Assembly (NCBI GenBank): GCA_963556145.1
Contig: OY744461.1
Location: 7,822,891-7,886,890, forward strand
Origin: Hygrocybe punicea
Taxonomy: Eukaryota > Basidiomycota > Agaricomycetes > Agaricales > Hygrophoraceae
Direction: 5' to 3'
DNA length: 64,000 nucleotides
Part shown: in pieces, positions 47,827 through 58,336 of the stretch
How the letters are laid out: each line of letters starts with the position of its first letter
Position numbering within the stretch: position 1 is the first letter of the stretch
Position numbers and translations under genes: made by a program
Notes under the pieces: generated by a model
Told to the model about the DNA's origin: nothing
Seen by the model: only the letters and a program-made list of their open reading frames with translations
Databases searched by the model: none

Positions 47827-50532
47827 TCAGAACACTATGGGTTGGCTGTACTTGACTTGTGTGGTGTCGACCTTTATCGCGAGAGGTGAAACCGGCTCAA
47901 CAATAACGCTTGCCCTGGTGCTGCGAACAGGTATCGGGATGGGCGTGTACATCCTCGGCACATTCCCCACAGTCTTGAACCTCACCCAATCGGCTTTCCT
48001 GATAACAAGGTTCCCCGAAGGTGTACGATCGCGGTCTGACTTGTCGTTCGGCCTCTGCATAGCAGTCGGCCCAGTTCCTGCCTGCCCTCGAACTTGTGGA
48101 CTGAGAGCATCGTTTTCGAGTGACCGTTGTGGAAAATCGTTTGTTTGAGACTGACTTTCGATGTCACCTTGTACCCGAAAACGGGATCTTTGCGGCGTCC
48201 ACAGATCGGAAGGGGAGTTTGAGATTCTAGCAGGACCGGTGCCAGTGAATTCGTTATTGGATGATAGGTGCTTGGAAGTATGATCATGCATAGGCGAAAA
48301 GGGTGGCCCTGTGACCTCAGTGTTTGTCCTAGTAAGAGACATAAATGACTGCTGGATATCGGGGTAGGTGGCCTCCCTCCCATTCGTTAGCATGACGAAT
48401 ACTGGCTCCTTCGACACCGAAATCCTCCTTCCGCGAGAGACGATTGAAGCTCCTGAGTCTTCGGACATGGCGGACACTGGGGACATTGGGAAGACGGAGG
48501 GAACTGGGGACACGAAGGGCACGGAGGCCATGGACGGGACGGGGGACACATGGGACGGAGAAAATTTGGCGATTGCGGCATTTATTGGGCCTGGTCTGCG
48601 CTTGATCCACGGGTACGTGTACGAATCCCGAACCTTCGCGTGTGGCGGAAGATTTGGGAACTGAGGTGTCAATTCATTGATAGCGCTGAGGGAGTCATCG
48701 AAGCTCTTTGCCGACGTGATACGTTCACGTTTGGACGACGAGTCACGCCTCAGAAGCCCAACCGAAGCCCGTTTCGTCTGCGGGGCGGGTAAAACCATGC
48801 CGGCCGATGGAAGTGATCGTTCGAAGACAGATCGTGAATAGACGCTCTCCTCCATGACGGAGGGTGTGGGCAGATCGAGAAACGAGAAACGCATCCGAAG
48901 AGTAGGAGCTTGACCGTTTTCATAATGAACTGTGACTCGTTCCCTAGGTTTCTCATCTATGTTATTCGGTGCAAACTTGATCGGAATCAGCGAACGTAAG
49001 TCAGCCCGGACTTGGGACACTCGCTTGAATGCGTTGAAACGAGGATCGGCGATTATTTCACGAAGACTGGAAGATGGCCGGCCTTTCTGGATCAAGTTTT
49101 GCTTTCCATTCTTTAACCACTTGAAATCCTCTATTGCATCGACTCTAGCATACAGGAGATTGATGGGTGTCTCGATATTTTGAGTCGCATAAATTACTCA
49201 CCCTTTGATCATGCCAATGACGATACAGGCGCGACTGAAAAGGCGGAGTGTACGACGAGTCAAGATTCCCCCCAACCCACCACACTGAGCAAACCCAATA
49301 ACGGTTTCAATTGCGCCAAGCTTTAAACCAGCAGTAATCCAGCCAGTTCCTTTCACCAAATGCACTGCATCAATCGACGAGGTTTCGATATTGCGCTGAT
49401 CAACGAAGACCTTGACGAGCCTGAAGAACGCGATACAGAAGGTGATAGCCTGAAAGGCTGAGAGTGTTGCAAGTGTGAAGCTGGTAAAAAAAGTCCAAAG
49501 CCGCTTGTCGACGTCCGTAGCGAAGTTCAAAACAAGCATTTCTCCCTGTCCGTTCGGTTGCGCAGCTGCGGAAATGGAGTAATTAGAAATAATTGCACCG
49601 CTAGATATATACAAAAAGTGACGTACTTCGGGTGACGCCAACGAAAGAGGCAATTTCATTGAAAGCGGATATCAGAGGAATACAGAAGACGAGAAGCCTG
49701 CGTACAGGACGCTGAAACTTCACGGGAAGAGCTACAATGAAATCCGCCCGCATGAGGACGAAGAGGAAAATTAGGTAGAAGAGAATGGGAAGAAATGACG
49801 TGGCCGCTGGAGAATAATTTTATGAGTCTGGTGCGTCCTGATGGAACCACGCATACGCACCAATGACAGTATCGATAATTAAAGATATCGCTACATTGTC
49901 CCGCGCAGCGGGGATAATAACGGCGAGCGAGTCAAGGAGAACCAATGCCAAGTACATCCATCCTTCCGCCACAAGGAAGTAATGTTTCCTAAAATTTGAA
50001 AGGAAGGGCATATTGGGAATCACCCTGCTGAACACATAAGAAAAACCGAAGAGATCTCACCGGCCAGAGCCCCAGAATATGATCACCAAGGAATTCGAGA
50101 GTATAAATTCAAGAGCCGTGGGTATGATGAGAAGCCCGGACTCAAGCCTGGATTGCGATTCGCAGCGAAGGATCGGCGCCGAAGAGAAACAATAGGTCGC
50201 CATTGAACAAGATAAATGGTTGGTTTAGAAAGAGAAAAGGAGCATTTCAATGGGTCTGTGCCAGAGACTTAATGCGCCAGAATCGAAACTTTCCCAAGCG
50301 AAAAAAAGAATGTAGAATGCAGAGCTTGCTGCGGCCGAACCAACCTGTAAACAAGTAAGAACTTGAAACCGGTGATACTGCTGAAGTGAGGAGGCAGTGG
50401 TAGTGTTCAAAGGAATTTGCTTCTGTTGCCATAGTTCTCCAATATAACAAATGTTGATCAGGATTAGCGCAGACATATATGGATCCGGAGTTGCTTGGTG
50501 CCAGTAACCCGAAATTCGACATTCAAATGTGC

Positions 50533-50540
50533 TGTGTTCG
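50533..50540. repeat. Target-site duplication, left (TGTGTTCG)
   Basis: 8-bp direct repeat, exactly repeated at 51244-51251, flanking the inverted termini of the inserted element. Confidence 0.85.
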
Positions 50541-51243
50541 AGGACCCCGGCTTGTCTGAACCTAGGATAGATCCCCAATCCGGACAAAATTTTGAGGTTT
50601 TGGTCAAAATGTCAGATGCCAATCCGGACATGGAGGGCCAGAAATGGTGGTACAGCCAGATCCATTGTCCGGACATGGCCATCCGACTTGCAGAAATGCC
50701 AGATCCGCGTCCGGACATCCTAACCAGGTAATGACCCCGGCGGACCATATTTATACTACCATATATAGCATCATGTAACAGAAAAATTTGTTCAATGTCA
50801 ACTGCTCTTCATACAGGCTAATACAGCTCAGTTTCACCCTCTACCACTTATCTCAGACATGTCCCTTGTCAACCAAGTCATCAACATTGAACTTGGAGAA
50901 AAAGAAGCCATTCTCTTCAGGACATTACAGAAATACCAAAAAATGTTGGCCAAGGATGTCAAGGAGTCCCAGAAGCACAGCCAAAGCAAGGAAGATGAGG
51001 AAATAGACTGATATAGCGTAGATACCCTTAGGTGAAGTAGAGGATTTTTTTGAGATTTTTTGGTAATTTTAGGGACATTTTTAGTATGCTAGATCCGTCA
51101 TCCGGACATATTTTGGGTGTATATGTAGGCCAGATCCATCATCCGGACATCACACGACCCCAGAGCGAAAATTTTGTCCGGACATATTTTTCAGAAATTG
51201 GTGGAAATCGGATCTAACATTTTTGGGGACAAGCCGGGGTCCT
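50541..51243. mobile_element. 703-bp non-autonomous DNA transposon
   Basis: Perfect 16-bp inverted ends: 50541-50556 (AGGACCCCGGCTTGTC) and its complement at 51228-51243. They sit inside an exact 8-bp duplication TGTGTTCG. At least seven copies of the palindrome-centred motif TCCGGACA are spread over both arms (for example near 50579, 50622, 50670, 50713, 51102, 51140 and 51177). No transposase is encoded; the longest internal frame (50788-51006) is a short Lys/Ser-rich peptide. The 8-bp duplication fits hAT or KDZ superfamilies, and the termini lack the hAT YARNG signature, so KDZ is possible. Confidence 0.8.
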
Positions 51244-51251
51244 TGTGTTCG
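51244..51251. repeat. Target-site duplication, right (TGTGTTCG)
   Basis: Second exact copy of the 8-bp target duplication. Confidence 0.85.
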
Positions 51252-51661
51252 TAACCAACTTGAAACGACAAAATCTGGGAAACTGCATCGATCTCACGAT
51301 TGGAAATGTCAAGTTGTATAGCATTTGAGGTCGATCAGCGATAACTATACAGTGATGTCGTCTCTGATGGCCTGAGCCCTGCAGAAACCGACCAATCCAT
51401 ACGATACATCCTTCATCCCTGGCCATTTTGAATGTCATTTGAATCAATGATTGACCTCTGCTGGACCGGCCGGGATCGCGAGGAGCCGCTGCAGTTTCGA
51501 CTAGAATCACGGTAGAGTATGGAGGCCCAAGGAAGAAGGATTGGGGGTAATTCGGACGTTTCTGTGTATTCCCAATGGTCGGGGATGCCGTCGATTGGTG
51601 CTGGTGTCTTCGTGGCGGCGATATACTGAGGGAACTCATGAAGCCATGTCGGTGTTATCAA

Positions 51662-52920
51662 GTCCGTGAATTTCCTGGAAGCCCGAGAAAGGGGGTTCGG
51701 GTGATGCGGACGTTGCTGTGTCGGGATACTGAGAACTCAGGCTCATAAATGCCATGTGGGTGCGCCCCTCGGAGGCACACGCGAACTCGGACGCGTGTTG
51801 GACTCGGATATCAAGTCAAGTTAACCGGCTCCGAGGCGTTCCTCTGTACAGGGTCTGTACAGGGAAACTAGTCGGGTTATCTGCCTCCCAGGCATCTGCA
51901 ATCACATGGCTCGATCCAAGATCATGTACCCGGCTGATTTCGAAAAGAGAGAATCAACACACCGCAGCTCACCAACATCAACCCTTGGAAGAGTTGGAAC
52001 TCGCTGAGATGAGCAAAATGTCAATTGGTTGGCCAGTTTAAATCCAAACCTGTTGATATCCTCTTACATGCTTTAAATCTGCTGTCCAGGTGTGTCCAAT
52101 GTGGATTGGGCAAACAACTGCATGAGTAGATAACAACTATTGAGGCCAGAATGGCACTTACGATGCTCACAGCCGTACCCCATATCATATCAAGGGTGTC
52201 GTGGTGATCATGATATTCCCAGGGGCAATAAATTTGCTCTCACCGTACCCAGTGAGAATTCGCCTCGAGGACTGTGGGTGCCTCCGTCTATAGTGAAACG
52301 GTTTTTGACCATCCAACACAATGAAATGTAGCGTGTAACCCGAAGGAGAATGTTAGGACAAGCAACGAGGCACACTGGTGTCGGTCTGATCGGGTCTGAA
52401 TCTGAACATTAACGTAGCTCTAGATGAATTTCTCCGCGGACGAGTTTTTGTGGTTCTTTCTTACTAGATGGAGAAAGCCTCTGATGTCCGCATCGGGCGA
52501 ACGAACTTGAAGGAGATCTCGGGTGACGGTTTCCATACTCGTAACAAGCCCAAGTCATTTATAGACTAGCAGTTTGTAGGAATGTACAAGCGAAGTACTA
52601 GTATTGCTGAAAAAGTCGGTGATTGTTCAAGTCCAAGACATAGGCCTCATTGATGCGATATGTTCCAAGTAAATCATAAACCTAGAAGAGTAGAATCAAA
52701 GCTGTGGCGTCTCCAAAAAAGGGATTCCAACGGACCGTTGGTTGGGTCTCCAAAGCGGATGCAGTATCATTTAATTATAAGTCGTGTCGTCCAGCAACAA
52801 GCAATCCACTTCAGGCCTAGCGCATCAGGGCCTGCCAGTGAGTCCAGGTGAAATATACCTGTGGGGGAAAGATTTGCTTTGCATAAGATAACAATCAGTC
52901 ACTTTCACTTGTAACACTGT
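51662..52920. other. Intergenic, no gene recognised
   Basis: About 1.26 kb of short frames only. A diverged repeat of the 51540-51600 segment (GGGGGT..TTCGG.CGTT.CTGTGT) lies near 51692-51722, suggesting a small ancient duplication at the 5' end of the membrane-protein pseudogene. Confidence 0.35.
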
Positions 52921-53892
52921 ATGTCGGCTTATGGTGCTATTTCAAAGGCTAACAGCAGTCCGCCTCTCAAATCTACCATCTGGCCTATCCCAGTCCGTAC
53001 TAATGTTCACCAACAAAAATCATTGACACTCAGCAATACAGCCACGCACTTGACAATCCACCACCTCACCTTGGCTATAGCCACCCCACTGTCGGGTCTC
53101 ATATCCTGCCTCCATGTCTGGTTTTCGCAGGAAGTGGAAGATGGGATGACATACCCGCAGGACGGTGAAGTGCGACGGGATGCCTTTGAAGGTTATTTTT
53201 TTGCGGCAGATGTTTTTGTTGCTATTGTCGGATGCGAACTTGATGGGATATTGATAAGTGGAGGAGAGATGAACGATGTGAAAATAGTTGAGATGGGGAT
53301 CGAGCAGACTAGATGCGGGAGGACGTGGGAAGAATGCATCGTTGGCTTTTACTATGTGAGCGTCACTGAATTTATTATAAATCATGTCGGGACCTGTGGT
53401 CACTTGGGTGTGGTTTTGGCAGGTTAAACCGAATTATCCTGGAAGATCATCGCATGTAAGTGTCCGTGCTGCGAATCTGTGGATGTACTTCATGCGTTGC
53501 ACTGCACCAATGCGTTCTTGTCTCCAGTGATACGCTTATCAGTATTGCAAAAACAGATCTGCAACGCAGGATTCGTCGTTCCGCCATTACAGCGCTCGCG
53601 CGGGTACGGGACCCTACTCGCCCGGTCCTTCTTGCATTACGCGCCAAAATTAGAGTACGAGGCCAGCGTCTTCAATCTGGTGTATGCGAATAACGCCGCC
53701 AGTATTCGGTGCGTCCCGCTCATCATCATTGAATGCACTTGAATTTGACCAGTGATGGGCGGTAGACTCTGGGAGAGCCTTGATTTCAAAAAGGCAGGCT
53801 TGATTCCTCGCGCTGGCAAACTGAAGCGTAGAGATGGGAAGGGGGAAGAATATGTAGATGCCTGGGTGTTTTACAAACGGTTTGAATCGTGA
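52921..53892 (+). CDS. GNAT-family N-acetyltransferase
   Basis: Four exons: 52921-53355, 53423-53455, 53557-53708 and 53766-53892; 248 residues. The GNAT fold is seen in GFYYVKPNYPGRSSHICNAGFVVPPLQRSRGYGTLLARSFL, where RSRGYGT is the acetyl-CoA pyrophosphate-binding loop (Q/RxxGxG/A). It continues YEASVFNLVYANNAASIRLWESLDF, a typical C-terminal beta-bulge region, and ends with EEYVDAWVFYKRF, which I recall from a fungal acetyltransferase subfamily. The acyl acceptor is unknown. The start at 52921 is the first ATG in frame, and the first 70 residues are weakly conserved, so the real start may be downstream. Confidence 0.82.
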
Positions 53893-54120
53893 ACAGACAC
53901 TGCGTGTACGTGTCAACTGATCAAGAATGTGCATTTGTTAAGTTTGGGCAAACAGGACACTGCACCGACTCAATAAGTTCACGCCGTTCCACTTTCCACA
54001 AGTAGTCCATGAGCCGTGAGTACGCGTGAGTACTAGCTTGAGGAGAACCACCTGCCAGTGTCTGGTTGCTGGAGAACACGGTAACACGTGACTCGCCCGA
54101 TTTTTCACTTCTCTACTTAC

Positions 54121-55935
54121 ATGGTTGTGAGTGTCCGAGTCGCCGCGCCCGGTTTCCCTTCAAAAAAAGTTGATACTACCTCTAGAAAATCTCTGTATTG
54201 CAACATGCGCCCTCAATTCACCTGCCTAGTCGACCAGGCGATCCGAAACCCACATCTCGCAACCTCGATCCATTGGCTCACCCCTTTGCCCGAGCTCGGG
54301 AACGTACCCGTGCACTGAATGCTGCCAAGATAGAAAGGATATTCGCAAAGCCGTTTGTCGACAGTCTGGAAGGACATATTGATGCAGTTGAGGTGTTGTC
54401 GAGGAAGCCAGGCTCACTGACAACGATAGCCAGCGGAAGCTGGGATGGAGGTGCGTGTGTATTTGCTTTGTACCAAGGTGTTGGACTCGGGATGCTATTG
54501 TTGTTATATTTAGGGATTATTCTGCATAACCTATCGCAACGAACACGTTTGCTTCAATTACAAGGAGCGCACAAAGGCAAGGTCTCGGGTTTGTGCTTTG
54601 CTGCCGAGGATAGGTTACTCAGCTGTGGGGTGGACCGCAATATTAAGCTCTGGGACACCAAATCTTCTGCAGGCGATGGAACCTCCGAAGTGCGGAGTCT
54701 GTGACATTTCCTCGGCCAAATCTCATCTCATTAATTAGGCTCAACAACCTTCAGCTGTTTTTCCTGGAAAATCAGCAATCAAGTGAGTGGTCTGAATGTT
54801 TCGTATCGTTCCACGACTCTCAAATCTTAGCTAGTTCAATAGATCACCACCGTTCTGATCCTCTATTTGCCACGGCCTCAAATATGGTTCAATTGTGGGA
54901 CGAGACAAAGTTCGTGTAAAAAAAAGGCATTCACAGCCATCCTCTTTGCTCTTTGTTAAGTCTGGGCATTACAGGAGCGCACCCATATCAAACCTTACCT
55001 TCCCTACATCCACTGAATTGATAACGGCTGTACGCTTCAATCTCAGCGAATCATCTGTCCTGGCTAGCATAGGTTCGGACCGCACCTTCACACTGTACGA
55101 TATTCGAACAGGGAAAGCCGAGCGAAGAGTAATCATGCAGGTTCGTCTGCCTTCCTATCTCACCGTCCCCTGCTTGATTCAAGAATACCCAGATGCGAAG
55201 TAACGCATTATCGTGGTCCCCTACGTTCCCGACTTCCGTCTTGCTCGCGTCGGAAGATCATAATTTGTACACCTTCGACATCCGACATCTCTCCACCCCA
55301 AGTCAGATCTACAAAGCTCACGTCGCTGCTGTGATGAGCTGTGACTGGAGCCCCACAGGGCTGGAGTTTGTCAGTGGAGGCTGGGACCGCACGGTGCGCA
55401 TATGGAAGGAGGGTCAAGGAACACGGCCGGAGGTATATCATACAAAACGGATGCAGAGGTTTGGTCTTCGGAATATCATTATTGACGGCAACAGTCGTTG
55501 ACGACGATGCATTTCAGGGTGACGTCGTCAATATTTTCCGCAGATGCACGGTTCGTGCTCACTGGGTCGGACGATGGGAATGTACGGATATGGAAAGCTC
55601 GGGCATCCGAAAAACTGGGCATTGTCACTGCAAGAGAGCGGGCCGCTATGGAGTACCGCGAGAGCCTCAAGGAACGCTGGAAGATGGACGCCGAGGTCGG
55701 GAAAGTCTCTCGGTGTGTTTATTTTATTTTTGTGCGAGTGCTGAATAAGTCTACTTATTTTTATTGTGGTAGAACTCGACATCTCCCCAAACCAGTGTAT
55801 CAGGCATCAAAACTCAGGACAACAATGTTGGAAGCGCGGAGGGTCAAGGAGGAGCGCAGACGCAAACACACTCGGGCTGGGGAGAGCAAGCCCAAGGCGG
55901 AGAGGAAGAAGGTTGTTATTACAGAACAAACATAA
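54121..55935 (+). CDS. SOF1: WD40 protein Sof1/DCAF13, small-subunit processome
   Basis: Nine exons: 54121-54126, 54186-54450, 54514-54689, 54739-54782, 54835-54909, 54975-55140, 55193-55458, 55518-55712 and 55773-55935; 451 residues. The first exon is only six bases (Met-Val); splicing to 54186 gives MVKISVLQH, which matches the conserved MVKI start. Family blocks follow: RNLDPLAHPFARARERTRALNAAKIERIFAKPF, six or seven WD repeats (SCGVDRNIKLWD, ASIGSDRTFTLYDIRTG, SGGWDRTVRIWK, TGSDDGNVRIWK), YHTKRMQRV, and a basic tail. Sof1 is a U3 snoRNP-associated factor needed for 18S rRNA maturation; DCAF13 also acts as a CUL4 receptor in animals. Confidence 0.93.
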
Positions 55936-56032
55936 GGTTTATAATAAAGCACTACTAACACAAACAAGCCCAAATCTACTTGTCACTTCACTGAGCTCCA
56001 GCTCCTGGATTGTGTCCGTTCAATCGTGCACC

Positions 56033-58140
56033 ATGTCTGACTCTGAGGGTGATATTGACGCTGAGCTGTTGGAACTCGCTGGTGCAACGGGTGCACCGGA
56101 GAAGAAGCGAAAGAAGCGCCCTTCATCCTCCACCAAGTCTTCTGCCCCCAAACGGCGTAAGGAGTGAGTATTTTATTTTCCCAATAGATATTTTTTCATT
56201 TGCGTGTAGTGTCACGATGGAGACCGACTCGGAGGACGGACCAGAAAGCGAGGAAGACCAATCCAACCCCTACCCCCTCGAGGGCCGATATACCGACGAA
56301 CATGACAAGCAACAGTGAATCGTTTCGCTTGCAGGTGATCACGTATTAGGCTGACGGCGCGTGGCTCAGACTCATGCAGATGTCTGAGATTGAACGCGAG
56401 GACATTCTTGCCGAGCGCCTCGAGGAGATGCAGCGGATCCAAGACAAACGCAACCTGGACCAGATGTTGAAAGACCAGAGCAATCGGGCGGTGGAAGTTG
56501 ATGGCGTCTCGAAGGCTGCGAAACGTTGGTGCCTTTCGCGTTTCTAATTGTATTGTCATTTTGACGCGTTATTCCCTCAGGTCAGCATACTGTTCGTGGT
56601 GCCACAAAGGAGAAGAGCCGAAAGCTTGACGAACTCAAGGCTAAACGGAAAGCCAAAGACGAGAAGAAACGCGTAAGTAAATTTATCTGAGCCCAACTCC
56701 TTTGTCTTATCATCTATAATACCAGACAAAGACGAGCTCTCCGAAACGTGATCGTTCTTCGTCACCTATGGAGATGGAGACAGCGTCTGAAGAGGAGGAA
56801 GACGGTCAGATCACTAAGCTCGAAGAAGAAGAAGAAAAGGAAAGAAAACTGTTCAGCAAGAACAATCCTGACGATGAACCGATTACCCGTGAGGATCTGA
56901 ACAAATGCAGGCTCAGTCGAGACATGTTGGCCAAGTTCTCCATGACGCCATGGTTTGAGGACTACGTCAAAGGCATGTTGTACTATGTGAGAGCAGGGTC
57001 CTCCTCATTTACTGTTTCGACAAGGCGCATGGGTGCGTTATCTTATCGGAGATGAGCAAGGCCAACCGATCTACCGGATTTGCGAAATATCAAGTGCGTA
57101 GCATTCGACAGCTGCTTATGATACTTCGTTAAGGTGTTGGAAGACCTCGGTGCCAACTTGGTCAAACCTTACAAGGTGAATAACCAAACCGTGGATCAGA
57201 CTTTGGAGCTCAAACATGGGCGGTCCGTCCGGTCATTCCTGATGGACAAGGTGTCAAATGCTCCATTCCAACCGGTTGGTGTTTCGCTCGATGTACCTAT
57301 GATAGATATCTGAGTAACTCTTCAGAAAGAGTTTGAACGCCTGACCAAAGTCTATGAAGCAGAAAGTATAAAGCTGCCATCTAAACGACGTTTGGAAGTG
57401 AAAATCGCTCAGCTGTCGAAATTGTCCACGCAGCCAATGACTGAAGTCCGCTCTCCAATGGATTATTATCCGTTACGCTCACACAGTGTTATTTAGAGCG
57501 ATGTCACCGCTATGCTTGCTCGAAAAAGTCATTTGCAGTCTACTAAACATACTCAAGGCCAGGTGACTATGGAAAAGTCGCGCCTAACACAAGCCCGGAC
57601 TTTGGCATTTCGACGGGGCGATTACAAAGAAGCCGACAAGCTTAATGCCGAGTTGGAGAACTTGGCCACAACGCCGGCACAGCCTGATGACCATGTGGAG
57701 GACGTGGCAGACATGCTGATGAAAGTCAATGAACGGAATCGGAAAGCCAACATGGAGGCTGTCCGCAAAGCAGAGCTGATAGAATCGGAGCGGAAACGCC
57801 GCGACAGAAGGCTTGCGGCATCTGGTGCACAGCTGCTTCAGGATCCTAGCGCACGGCTTAAGACGGTACCCCGATTGTTCAATTCTGCTACACCATCCAG
57901 GTTTGTCTATCCTAGCTCTCTCTTTTCAATGTCCTGGCATTGTCCTTGGCCCATCTTGTCTTCCATTGCAGCAGGCCAGGAACTCCTAATCCAGGTGGCG
58001 GCACACCTCTGTTGCAAGCTCAGCCGGGTGCTATCCCCGTACCCCCACTACCGCCATCGGCGCTTTCTGGGTCAGACAGGTCAAAGACGTTGGAATCCGT
58101 TGTAATAGATTCGATAGAAGTCGATTTGGGTGATTTTTAG
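56033..58140 (+). CDS. RTF1: Paf1 complex subunit Rtf1 (Plus3 domain)
   Basis: Ten exons: 56033-56163, 56210-56314, 56370-56524, 56581-56672, 56726-56972, 57025-57093, 57144-57274, 57326-57445, 57497-57900 and 57972-58140; 540 residues (539 if the last acceptor is 57974). Rtf1 links Paf1C to Spt5 on elongating RNA polymerase II and promotes H2B ubiquitination. The sequence shows an acidic N-terminus, NPYPLEGRYTDEHDKQ, the helical MSEIEREDILAERLEEMQRI block, and a Plus3 domain (LNKCRLSRDMLAKF, GAWVRYLIGDEQGQPIYRICEI, LGANLVKPYKVNNQTVDQTLELKHG). A coiled basic region and a Pro-rich end finish it. The GAWVRY motif is read across a GC-AG intron (56973-57024). Confidence 0.93.
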
Positions 58141-58336
58141 GGGATTAATCTTGCTTTCTCCGCATATTTCTTGATTGATTTAGAATAATACAAATATGCA
58201 CTTTGATAAGATAAGATAACAAAGCCCTAACCCCGAACGTAATCGGAAGCACAAACTCTGTTTCTCAGGCGCACGAGCCAACCACCTACCTATCCTTCGA
58301 CATATACTCTCGATTTTCGCTGTCGTGAGTCCAACG

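Larger units (their letters stand above)
47827..51661 (-). pseudogene. Multi-pass membrane protein, disrupted by frameshift and transposon
   Basis: The 3' part is well preserved: exons 49861-49988, 49627-49806, 49202-49565 and 47827-49144 join in frame. They encode four or more membrane segments (GWMYLALVLLDSLAVIIP, FLPILFYLIFLFVLM, LWTFFTSFTLATLSAFQAI) and a 440-residue Ser/Pro-rich cytosolic tail. This matches a large uncharacterised basidiomycete membrane-protein family. Upstream, the FNGDLLFLFGADPSLRIAIQ block and the next helix (SGLLIIPTALEFIL, exon ending 50061) are in different frames, with the break near 50145. A second break lies near 50238. A 703-bp element (50541-51243) splits the N-terminal part, whose first exon (ITPTWLHEFPQYI, about 51415-51661) is still visible. 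Confidence 0.65.

Noticed and set aside
53020..53403. 127-codon antisense frame over the GNAT gene
   Set aside because: The plus strand gives a complete acetyltransferase with consistent splicing.
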